DNA of 64,000 nt from Vigna angularis (taxonomy: Eukaryota; Streptophyta; Magnoliopsida; Fabales; Fabaceae). The notes beneath the pieces are model-generated. The model searched no databases and was not told the DNA's origin. It worked only from the letters and a program-made list of their open reading frames with translations. The position numbers were made by a program, and so were the translations under genes. Numbering within the stretch: position 1 is the first letter of the stretch; every line of letters starts with the position of its first letter. Positions 33,001 to 43,773 of the stretch are shown one piece after another. The stretch is from positions 11,344,479-11,408,478 of the forward strand of contig NC_068977.1 of assembly GCF_016808095.1 (NCBI RefSeq), written 5' to 3'.

Positions 33001-36000
33001 TCCCTATCTCAGTTGACAACGAGAGAGTGGACGAATCTAGCTTTGAGAAGATAGTAAATGTTAAATCTTCAAGAGAAGAGTGGCAGATTCTAGAGAAGGT
33101 ATACAAAGGAGACAATCGAGTTAAGCACGTTTGGCTTCAAACTCTTAAGCAAGTTTAAAAGCTTGAGAATGGAGAAGAGAGAACGAGTAGCCAAGTACAT
33201 AACTCAAGTGGAGGCCATGGCAAATCAATTTGATAGAAATGGAAAGGAGTTATCTGCCAATAGGGTTGTGGAGAAAATCACATGGTCGTTAACTAAGGAC
33301 TTTGAGAATATAGTTTGTGCCACCAAGGAATCCAAGGATTTGTCCATGCTCTTGGTTGAAAAGCTTCCCGGGTCCTTAGAAGCGCACAAGCAACGAAGAA
33401 GGAAAAACTATGAGCCACTTGATCAAGTACTTCAGGAAAAGCTTGACTGGAAGGGAGGAGTTCGGAACACCCAACGTCATTGTCCTAGTGGAAGAGGTTG
33501 AGGACGAGGAGGTCGAGGTGATTATGAAGATCGCAAGGAGCAAACTGATCTATAGAATTGACATGGTCATGGACAAGGGAGAGGTCGAGGAGGTCGGTCA
33601 AATAACTCTAGTGTTGAGTCACGACCACTATGCAAATGATTGCATGTTAGCCAAGTGCTATAACTATGGTAAAGTCGATCATATAGCAAAATACGGTTGG
33701 GCTGAGAAGAAAAAGGAGACAAAATTACCTTAATGAGGAAGCCAATGAAGAAATAGGAATCTTGATTATGTCAAGGAGCTCAGACACTGAGATACTGAGT
33801 TAGAGACCGAATGCTGAGTTATGTCCAGGTTGTGAAATATCGAGGAGATCGGATGCCGAGCTTCCTCCAAGTTATAAAACATAGAGAAGATCGAGTGCGA
33901 GCTCAGTCGGAGCTGTATGATATCAAGGATATCAAAAGCTGAACTGAGTTGAAATGAAAGATCAAATGTCAAGGAGCAAGCTCTAAGTGGGTTGATGGAA
34001 ATGGAAAACTCTGGATGCACAAAGAGAAGGATGAAAGATAGAAGAAGCATTTAAGTTTACGGGAGAGTTTTGTTAGGATAAACTTAGATGTAATATAATT
34101 AAATGAGTTGTTTATTTGTATACGAGTCCTTCAAAATATTCATTCCAAAATGTTAGACTTGACTTGCATTTTATATATGACCCAACCATTTTGTGCAGGA
34201 AGTTTAAACAACAACCTTGTGGTAACATAGCCACTAAAGCAAAATTTTTAGAGAAATGTATCCCAAAAAAGTTGAGCTACCCTTTAACAAGAAGTTTTTC
34301 TTTATACTTGTTTACAAAACCATCAAGATTAAACTTGGTCCTATAAACCAACTTTATTCAAACTACTTTTTTGTGCTTAAGTATATCAACTAATTCTAAC
34401 GTCCATCAATTATATTTATATTTTACAATATGTATATTTCCATTTGTCATGACTATACCTTTTTCATATCGAACAAGTTCCACACTACAATAAAATCATA
34501 ATAGAAAAAATATGTCGGTGTTTATCAGTGGACTACCAATGACCAAAATTCCATTGTAAAATGATCATTGGTATCTGTCAGTAAGCATAGATGTCCATCA
34601 CTTCATCGATAAGTATCCTGGTAAATATTTATTGATAATTATCAACAAATTATGACTGTTGGTAATATTCATCGATAAAATTTGTGATTGGGTTTTCTCC
34701 TTCCTCCTACTCTTCCTCTTCTTCTTTTTTCATCTTCTTCTTTTTTCATCTTCTTCCTCCTCTCTGCAACTTCTCCTCCTCGTAGGGTCATCCATGTTGT
34801 CGTACCAAGATTGTCACCTCCAACTCATCCTCTTGCTTCTCTTACTCTTATTTCTCTTCCTCTTCCTCTTCTTGTTCCTCAATCTTCTTCTCTAACTTCG
34901 ACCATCCTCATTGCCCCTCCATGTCACTAGTGTATCTCTGAGTTACCGACACACATTCGCATGATGTGTCTCTATTTCATCGACTTACCTTCACCAAGCC
35001 ATTACCACACCACCATTGAGTTGTCAGTAACTCACCATAGAGCCTTTACCTCTTTCTTCTCTTCCCCCTCCTCCACCTCCCCATCTTATTCTCTTCTTAT
35101 TCCTGCTCATGTCCCCTAAATACATAAAAAAATTTATTAAATTGAGCTAGAAATTTACCGTCCAGATTGTCAATGAATTTCAATAATTGTAATGATAAAT
35201 TATTGACAAAAAATATTTATCAATATATAAATTTAATTTACCTACAGACAATAAAATATTTTTAGATTAAACCTTTATCATATAGCAAGCATCAAGTCCT
35301 CTCCATGATTATCGTATTTCTCCTTTTAACAATGTGTAAGTTATTGTCAATTGGTGTTCTTTACCTACACATTAACAAAATTTATTAAAATTTTCAAAAT
35401 TATACTCAATTCTACTTTCATATTAGATCTTTTGTATTTTTTTAATACTTGGGTTTTCCACCCAAGCATAGAACTTCCAGAAAATGTCAACCACCACATA
35501 TTTAAACTTCATAAAGTAAATTTGAAATCATTATTATGTTATCATCAATGAAAGAAATCTAATTCTATCATTCTGAAATGGTGGCTAGTAGGTCCTCAAA
35601 CATTAGTATGTATTAATTGCAACATTTATCTAGTCCTTCTAAGCTTATTTTCTTTTTACAAAACACACCTAATTTCGTACAAAGTTATTTATAATAAAAC
35701 ATTATACAACAAACAACTCCTTTTGTAATTAGTGCTCAACAACCTTACTTCATCTTAGGATTTGCATATGCTCTTAATATGCCTAACTGATCACACTTAT
35801 GGCACTTTGCATCAAGCCTCCACCAGTATTGCTTTTTGTGGATGATTAGTTTTCTTTTTAACGAGGGCATGGTGGATATATCTACTACTTTTAGAATTTT
35901 TTAGGGAGTGATAAAACAAAAAAGATGGAAGTTTAAATTTGAATGTCAAATAGTTCAATAGCCAAGAGTTCACTAGAAAATACATGAATATCCAAATCAC

Positions 36001-39000
36001 TAAAGGTAATGGAAAATACATGTAGTGGAAGGGAAATTATTTGTGCCTATTGAGTAGAGGTGTCTACTTGACCCATGATGGCTCATGGGTCAATCCTAAT
36101 CCATTATTGAAAAAACTCCATTTTAGGAAGTCCTTCAAGTGGGGACCAAAAAAGAGACCTGACCCGTAGAGCCCCCTCTTAAGTGGGTTAGGGTCAGGGT
36201 TAAGGTGGGTTTAACCCCACTATAAAACCTTTTAGTTAATTTTTAGAAAGAATATCATTTATATAAACATATAAAATTATATATTTTATTAGATAGTTTA
36301 ATATGTTGTAATTTTATTATATTTAAATCAATATTTTTATATCATACTTATTATTATCTTATTAAATAAAAGATATAATAACACTTCATACTTTATGAGT
36401 TTTCATGTATTAAATAAAATATATATTTTTATATTTTTATATCATACTCATATATAACCATCTTCATGTATGAAATAACGTTTCATATATACACATTTTA
36501 CGATCATCACTGATAATTTCATTCACAAACACACCAACACACAAACACAAACATGTATGGGGTAAGCTACTAATAAAAAAATCATAACAACAAGATTCAT
36601 ACATATTGATTATAACAACCATAATCAAATATACAACAAGATACATATCTTATAATTATACAAACCATAATCAAACACACAACAAGATACATACCTTCTA
36701 ATTATATTAACCATAATCAAACACCTCATACATAGTAGTAATAACAATAGGATTCTTAATCCTCTAACATAAACAATTCAATCATACTAAATTATTCGAT
36801 CATCAATCCCTAATCCTTGAACTTCGATCATCGATCCTTGATCTGTAACCCTTGATGTCATCATTAATATCTCACACATAGACTCTTGGTCTAACCACTC
36901 ATGCTAACTACTTACTATAACCATTATAGTAACACCACTATCAACATAACATAAATTGGAGCATCTCAAGTACCATGATCATCATCATAGATACACCACC
37001 ATCATGACTATCCTAGTTATGAACAACACCATGAGCATCACTGTACCATAATACCATAGTGGAAAGAGTCCATCTCACTCTTGTACCCTACCTCACTGAC
37101 TACAGTCGCTCCTACAGCCCACCACTAGCCTCCCCTAAAGGACATTTGTAGCCTCCCTATAGGACATCTGTAGCCTTCCCTACAAATCATTTCCCTCCAA
37201 TACACACAAGGCAAAAGGAAGCACATATCCATAGATAGAACCATGATTTACAAGGTACAACAAGTAAACTTATCCCCCACTCTCATGCTCATCAATCACA
37301 TACTCAAGTACATCCCAACACTCACTCATGCTCCACTCTCAACCACAAGTCAAACTGACCCTAAACATAACCATTAACCTTAATCTCTAATTATCATCAT
37401 GTTCCACAGCTCCTTAGGCTTGGTTCACGTCCATTCTTCATCAAATTCGTCATTTTTAACCAAAATGTACTATGATAATCAATTACCACTTAAGATAATC
37501 GATTATCTAAGTGAAATTTACCCAGAAACATCACACAGGAAGGGATAATCGATTATAATCCCAAATAATTGATTACTCCCGAAACCACACTCAAAATCAA
37601 CACGTAGATAACTGATTATAAGTAATGATAATCGATTATTGCCGAATCAAAACACATCATCGACATGATTCAAGCATTCAAACATACATACATCAATCCT
37701 AGATCATGTGGAAACATAGTTAACACATCATACATGCACTCAAGCATCACATACTCATGTAAACATATTCAAACACATACAATACATCACTTGAATCATC
37801 CAGATCCAATCATTGACATGTTATACCCCCAATAATAAGGTGCAAAAGAGCCTCCGATAAAAGTACCAAATAGGGGTTTCAATCAATCAAACTAACTAAG
37901 CATAATGCTTACAAATAAGAACAAAAAAGATGAAAATTTTCCAAAACAGAGCTATTGGTGCGAGGTTGTTTTGTTGGGATAACCCTACAAAACATACATA
38001 ATACATTCATAAGGAAAATTCATCACAAATATTACATAATCCTTATGCTCATTCATACACAAACTCTTACCCAAAAATAATCATAGATAATCATAATCAT
38101 ATACACATGTATCAAAACAAGGATTACCAATTAAGATAATTAAGAACACATATAACATACAACTATAAACAAACAAAGGTAAGTTTCCCCATACCTTGGT
38201 CAATCATAAGGCTTTATCTACAACCCTAAAACACCATCAATCTTCCTTTACACTAAGAGTTTCCTGTCGCTCTCTCTCCTTTTCTCTCAAAACGTCAATC
38301 TTCTCTCTTCCTGTGTTTTCCCTCTTTTATTTAGAATTTATAGGGTTTCTAAACACCAAATCACCCCTTAATTAATTTCTACACCAATTAAATAAAGGTA
38401 AAAGACATTTTGCCCCTAGACAAAAATATAAAAATAAAGAAATAACATAACAATTATGTTCTAACAAAATATACACTCAAGAATACTAATTTCCAAACAA
38501 AAACTCAAAGTCTCAAAACTACTTTATTTTTAAAATTCTAATTTTCCTGGATCTTACACTAACTTTTGTATAAAAAGAGAAAAAAAAACATGAGTTATTA
38601 CTTCTAGCATATTCTTTAACCAAATGTAGTCTTTTGTAAGAAAAATGTTAATGTTAAATAGATAAAATGAATTTTCTTTATCTTAGGTTTTAATTTCTTT
38701 AAAATCAACTAAACATTATAAAAGATATAAATTATTTGCTTAGTTAATAAGTTAATTTTTTTGTATTGTGGTAAATAATTGATTTTTTATATATTATGTA
38801 TTGTTTATAATATTTTAATAGTTTTTTAGTTTCTTTTAATTCTATAAAGAAGAAAATCAACATGATGATAAATTTAAGCATAAAGAAAGAAGTTTCATGT
38901 TAAAACATAATATATAAAAAAAAATCAACAAAATAATATTTTAAAATTTTGAGTTAAAGATAACTTTTTATATTATTTTTCTATATATGATGTAAAACAT

Positions 39001-39038
39001 ATACTTTGAAGTGAATGAATCAACATAAAGAATAATTG

Positions 39039-39099
<61 letters not shown>

Positions 39100-39306
39100 A
39101 TTAAAAGAATTGCAAGAGTAGAAAAATGAAACACTAATAAACTACATATGTTGAACAATTGAATTAATAACAACTATTATAGAAAATGCAGTGAATATTA
39201 AAAATGATACACATAAACCACTTAATATGGTAAATATTTTAATGTTAATTTTGATAAAAAAATTCATTAAAAAAGTAAGGAATTACTTACTTAAATACGT
39301 TTATGA

Positions 39307-39382
<76 letters not shown>

Positions 39383-40900
39383 AATGCACATGAAGTTTTC
39401 TGCATTAAATAACTATCTTATATACTTTAAAAATATATTTAGTAAGTTAAGGAAAATTAAATATGTTTAGTTAGTCAAGAATTTTAATGTCTTATGTTGT
39501 TATATTATAAGCAAGCAATCAAGTTTATTGAAATCTCTTACGAAATCTATTTAGTCTATTAAAATGTTTGTATATAATTATTTGAAAAATTAAAAACACT
39601 TAGATTTGCAAATGAGGAGTTAATTACATTTTTTCTATAAAAAAGGCCTGTGGGTTGGCCTTGGCCCATAGGGCTTTTATAGATATTTTGATCTTGCGGG
39701 TTTTTCTATGATGGGTTTTTTGACCTAACGAGTTTTTTTGGTCTCAATCCACGTAAGTCAGGGTCAAACCATGTTAGGAGACCAATTTGACGAGTTTACT
39801 ATTGAGACTCCTTCAAGTACAAAATATATTTTAGATAATCTATTTGTACTTGAATTGAGGTAAAATCTATTAAGTGTGAGAAAGATGATAGAGAAGAACT
39901 ATTTTCTAGCATTTGAAAGAAATGAAGTGTAAAATATTTTATTCATTTAGAAGTGATTTGATGATCATCCAAATGAACGATGAAAGTTTGATTATTGAAT
40001 AGAAGAAAAGAGAGGACCAAGCTTTTGCAAGCAAAAGATGACTCAAATTATTTCACTCTGAAATATTTGAGCTCAAAGTTAAAGAGTTGATGGTCATCAA
40101 TCATAACATAAGTCGTGACATATATGGAATATATAAAGATAATAGAGAAAGAGCAACTGATAAGAAATTGAAGGAGAATAAGGTTCTTAATGATTTGTAA
40201 CAAAAGGACTTTGTTAACAATACAAAATTGCATCATGACAATTAGTTCTCTTCAATTTGTTGTTGTATAATGATTATAAAAATTGTGTTGAATCTTGTTG
40301 AAGAACTAATTACTTTGATAATCTCTTCTATCATTAACACTTTACCATAGTGATGTTGTTCATTCAACTTGTGAATAAAAGTTGTGATCGGAAGATATCC
40401 TTATTAGCTAATGATACACTTTATCTGAAATATATAAACTAGGGTTTTGGAATTGTTTATTTTTTCATATATTTAGGAAATAACATTTAAATTCTTTAGA
40501 TCATTCTTATGTGTTAAGTAGGAATGTAAGTTTCCTCATGCTTCCTAGTTTATATTTTTTATCTAGGGATATAATGGAGCTGTCCATGGATAAACAAATC
40601 CATGCATAACCAATAGAAACAAATAAAACACTAAAAGACCAAAACCAAAATTAGTCAATAATATTCTACTTTTTTTTCGTTCATATAATTCCATGATCCT
40701 GTTTAATATTGCTAAACTTTTTTCTCATTCATTTTGTTGACATATGTGTCTCTAAATCCAGACATGTTTTTCTGGATGGACTTGAGAATCAGATTGAGAC
40801 AAGACATTCAGTTTCTCTGTGCTTGTTCTTTTGCCCTATTGGTGTTCTTACTCATGTCATCACCAAAGCAACGACTAAAAGTGGCAAGCGTGGATTATAG
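30063..40900 (+). CDS. ABA4: Protein ABA DEFICIENT 4-like, chloroplast, neoxanthin synthesis
   Basis: Six exons: 30063-30107, 30514-30745, 31250-31350, 32051-32179, 32455-32543 and 40762-40900. All borders are GT/AG, phases agree and the total is 735 nt, 244 residues, close to the roughly 220 of Arabidopsis ABA4. Residues 1 to about 90 are Ser/Arg-rich with few acidic residues, a chloroplast transit peptide. The rest is the DUF4281 membrane domain with four hydrophobic segments: [52 protein letters not shown] and [22 protein letters not shown]4 is needed for conversion of violaxanthin to neoxanthin in plastid membranes, a precursor step for abscisic acid. The last intron, 8218 bp, carries several transposon fragments. 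No stop or broken splice site was seen, so the gene may well be functional. Confidence 0.9.
32631..34128 (+). mobile_element. Non-autonomous copia-type element in ABA4 intron 5
   Basis: 5' LTR from 32631 (TGTTAGGATAACC) to about 32906, a primer binding site variant TGGCATCAGAGCT at 32908-32920, a gag fragment, and the start of a 3' LTR at 34071 (TGTTAGGATAAACTT) that stays similar for about 57 bp and is then lost. No protease, integrase or RT is present. It lies in the same orientation as ABA4. Confidence 0.7.
32952..33733 (+). pseudogene. Copia gag (UBN2-type) fragment
   Basis: Three overlapping frames give the usual order of a copia gag: [20 protein letters not shown] (UBN2 start), [14 protein letters not shown], then [20 protein letters not shown] and a decayed zinc knuckle ([15 protein letters not shown], two Cys replaced by Tyr). 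Shifts near 33160 and between 33410 and 33501 break it. Confidence 0.75.
34483..35250 (+). mobile_element. Possible CACTA-type end in ABA4 intron 5
   Basis: Starts CACTACAATAAAA, a typical CACTA terminus, followed by short subterminal motifs such as TATCRATAA (34605-34680 and 35180-35230). Between them is a CT-rich stretch (34690-34930). I found no matching right terminus or 3-bp duplication. Confidence 0.3.
35251..36610. other. Intron sequence without recognised gene
   Basis: AT-rich. 36055-36235 holds GGGTCA/TGACCC-rich sequence of the kind seen near hAT element ends, with a similar GGGTC-rich stretch at 39640-39800. I could not define termini. Confidence 0.35.
36611..36722 (+). repeat. 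About 2.3 tandem copies of a 49-50-bp unit
   Basis: CCATAATCAAAYAYACAACA recurs at 36611, 36660 and 36711 with intervening AGATACATA and TAATTATA blocks. Confidence 0.6.
36723..38557 (-). repeat. Probable gypsy-type LTR (minus) in ABA4 intron 5
   Basis: On the minus strand the segment starts TGTAAGATCCAGG (38557), has a TATA element (CCCTATAAATTCTAAATAAA, near 38335-38354), then a purine-rich leader with GAGAGAGAGCG and GACCAAGGTATGGGG, as in LTRs of Tekay-like chromoviruses. It includes three pairs of ATCGATTA-like motifs (37480-37640). The far border is not defined and no internal domain of the element is present, so it may be a solo LTR or a remnant. Confidence 0.4.
39039..39099 (+). repeat. 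(AT)n(GT)n microsatellite
   Basis: About 18 AT units directly followed by about 12 GT units, within ABA4 intron 5. Confidence 0.95.
39313..39379 (+). repeat. (AT)n microsatellite
   Basis: About 33 uninterrupted AT units within ABA4 intron 5. Sequence around it is AT-rich without a gene. Confidence 0.95.
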
Positions 40901-42229
40901 AGGGAACATGCTTGCACTCCCACAGAACAAAACAAGAATTTTATTTTAAGTTTAAGAATTTCAGAAATTCATGTTCATGTTTTTAAATTTGTAATTGTCA
41001 TTGGAATTCCTCCATCAAAATATCATATTATTAGTAAATAGTTCAATCTCAAGTGTATAAATTATATTTGACAGAATGTTCTCTACAATTTTTCTTGAGT
41101 TGCAGCAAATTTTCGATTTTTACCAGACCTTCTTGGCAACATCAGAATCATCAGGATCGTCACATGACTAGAAGAATTTTTAGTTAATTTTAAATGAAAA
41201 CAGACTTAAAAAAACTTTGTTTTATCTTATTAAAATTCATATTTCTAAAAAAATATTATTATCTTAATATTTAATAAGTATGTTAACGTAATTAACTTTA
41301 TTAATTTTAAATTAAAAACATTGACATATACTTATTGAAACAGTAGATGAAATATACACCAGACAGAGAAGACTCGATAACTATACTATACCAATTATCC
41401 ATCGAGAGAAGTAAAGGTGTCATACCTGACAGGAGAGCTTATGCAGATCTTCCCTAGCACGGTGATGCGGAAGGATGGAAGGGTAAAAGATATGCACACA
41501 ATGAAAAATGAATTACAGAGAAGGAGAGAGTAATAAAGTGCAAGAGAACTATCCAGAAAAACGAAAACTATTATTGATGTGATATCTTGTCAGTTAGTAC
41601 AAAAGAAAGAAATAAAAAGAGAAAAAAGAAAAAGAGTTGGGCCGTGAGCCAGAAGGCCCACCCAACAGTAGACATTATCAATACTTAACTTTATTATTAG
41701 ATATCGTACGTAGGCCTAACGATATGTCAAAATTAGCATGTTAATACAGAGAATCTAAAAAGCAGTAGAATAACTATCAGAATCAAAATTAGTGTATTCA
41801 TTAAATGTTGAGATAAAAGAAATAAAAAAATATTAAATATAGCAAAAAACATATATTTAACTTAAAGAAAACATATCATTTTCAATGTAAAATAAATTTT
41901 TTATACACCATTTTCTTTTACAAAGACCTCAAAGAATTAATTAAACCTAATGTTTTAGGTGTTTAAATGATTTTTAAAGATTTTGGATATACTGCATTTA
42001 ATGATTTTTAATAAAAAAAAGGATTATTATTAGTATTAGTGAAAATAGTTTTTTTTGTTATTTATTATGAACCATAATAGATACGAGAGATGTGAGAAAA
42101 TTTATTTTACGTCAAATAATCATGTCCGTCATGATAATGAATACATATAGAAAAAACTATTTTTTTTACATTTGTTCACTTTCTCAACGTAAGATGTCCT
42201 TCTTTTTATGTCACTTAAAAGTTATATAG
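40901..42229. other. Region downstream of ABA4, no gene seen
   Basis: Includes the ABA4 3' untranslated region. 41370-41700 has a less AT-rich patch that looks like part of a retrotransposon LTR, without definable ends. No ORF is convincing. Confidence 0.4.
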
Positions 42230-42597
42230 GTGTTGCTCCCTTCACCACCATCCTATACTTTTTCCACCTCTCCGTATTATTTTAAATACAATTATATCCT
42301 TAAGTTAAAAAGATTTTTATTTTTACTCTATTTTAAATAATTTGAAACTCTAATTTTACTTTCTCGGCACCCACCCACGGAACTCTCCTCCTCTTTCCCC
42401 ATTTTCGTTTCACCTCCCCATCTTCCGCACTTCCATTCATTTTTCTTCCCAGTTTTTTTTTTGTTTGAAAGCTTCCATTGTCGTCGTGGTGTGAAGAAGC
42501 GTCGCCGTCGTGGTGTGGAGGAACATCGAGGAGCGTCCAGAGCATCAACCAGCGTGAGAAAGTATACATCAACGGAGGTCCCCTAATAAAACAAACT

Positions 42598-42758
42598 CTA
42601 AAATAAAAAACGTAACCTTTAAACGGAGGTGACATCTTCAACGGATGTCAACATCCGTTTAAGGTAAAACGGATGTCGACATCCGTTTTTCCTTAAACGG
42701 ATGTTGACATCCGTTGAAGGATGTCACCTCCGTTTAAAGGTTACGTTTTTTATTTTAG
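42598..42758. repeat. Near-perfect palindrome, arms about 80 bp
   Basis: The left arm reads from AAATAAAAAACGTAACCTTT to the centre, and the right arm mirrors it to AAAGGTTACGTTTTTTATTT. Only a few arm mismatches. It would form a very stable hairpin if transcribed. Confidence 0.85.
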
Positions 42759-42819
42759 GATTTTATTTCAAGGTTTATTCGAATACGAGGAAGCACACAC
42801 ACACTGCATCACTCAACGC

Positions 42820-42875
42820 ACTACACCACGAGAGCGACACTACACCACGAGAGCGACACTGCACCACGAGAGGGA
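42820..42875 (+). repeat. Three copies of a 19-bp repeat
   Basis: ACTACACCACGAGAGCGAC at 42820 and 42839, with a variant at 42858, inside the fold-back element. Confidence 0.9.
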
Positions 42876-43310
42876 GACTGCTTGATAATTCTTTCCACCA
42901 CCACCAACCTTTGCAACTTGTAGTATCTCACAACGACGAAAGAAAGAGAGGAAGAAATATAATGTTAAAATAAAAGAAAAGTATTTTACTCATGTACGGG
43001 ACTAGAATAGGTTATTAGTGAAATAGGTTGTGAATTGGTAAAATTAAAAAATAATAACCCTAAAAATAAAATTTTACTGAGGGACAAAATAGTAAAGGGG
43101 AGGTGGAGGGAGAAATGTGTGATGGTGGAGGGAGCAACACCCAAGTTATAAACAACATAATAAATTATATCCGTTAAGATAAAATCCAATGCAAAAAGTA
43201 TATTTTATGTTAATTTTTTCCTTAAATGACATAAAAAATCTGTTTTTTTTTAGTATATAATTTTTACACAAACAATTCTGAATAATAATAATAATAATTA
43301 AATTATATAT

Positions 43311-43773
43311 TGTTAGAATTTAAAAGTATGAGAGACAATCATTCATAAAAAATTACACTTATTCATGAAGGGTTACAACCATTCATGAAAAGTTACAATC
43401 ATTTATGAATAAACGTAACTAATTAGAATTTGGTATCTCTTGCATTTGAAAGATGTCTGATCAACATATAAAGAGATTCTATGCTCTATTGATGTACACA
43501 GATAAAATGAGACTTTTCTCTATATTTTGTCATTCACTTAACACCCAAAACAATTCGTGAAAATTTTATTCTTGTTTAACGTTAATACTAAGAGAGAGTA
43601 TCATCGTTGTATTTCTTCTTTGTATCTCAAAAGCGGATTTCGTGATCCCCTTCACTCTTATAATGGACGAAATATTGCTTTTAGGAAAATGTGTATTCAC
43701 GCCTAGAAGATTATATCAAGTCTACATTGTTGTTCATCTTGATTTCCTAAGTTCTTGGAAAATTATTCCAACA
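43311..43773 (+). repeat. Solo LTR with TATAT target duplication
   Basis: Starts TGTTAGAATT and ends TTATTCCAACA, giving TG...CA ends and an imperfect inverted terminal repeat. It is flanked by TATAT on both sides (43306-43310 and 43774-43778). Length 463 bp and absence of any internal region make it a solo LTR left by LTR-LTR recombination. The internal part repeats CATTCATRAAAARTTACA-like blocks (43340-43405). Strand is taken from TG...CA symmetry and is not certain. Confidence 0.8.

Larger units (their letters stand above)
42230..43141. mobile_element. Fold-back DNA element with 80-bp central palindrome
   Basis: The ends are inverted copies of GGTGTTGCTCCCTYCACCAY (left 42230, right 43141 reversed). 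Near-identical AAGTTATA lies just outside both ends (42219-42226 and 43143-43150), a possible but offset target duplication. In the middle, 42598-42758 is an almost perfect palindrome centred on ATGTCGACAT (about 42678). It includes nested CGGATGTYGACATCCG motifs. No transposase. A Mutator-like or other MITE is likely. Confidence 0.6.

Noticed and set aside
39191..39412. ORF with Tyr-Ile repeats, and a similar one at 38973-39173
   Set aside because: Translation of (AT)n microsatellites.
36055..39835. One hAT element between two GGGTC-rich segments, with TCCTTCAAGT as direct repeat on both sides
   Set aside because: The ends next to the direct repeats are not inverted copies and no transposase is present; the direct repeat may be chance.
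42333..42641. Minus-strand ORF of 102 codons
   Set aside because: It lies in the inverted-repeat DNA element and shows no domain.
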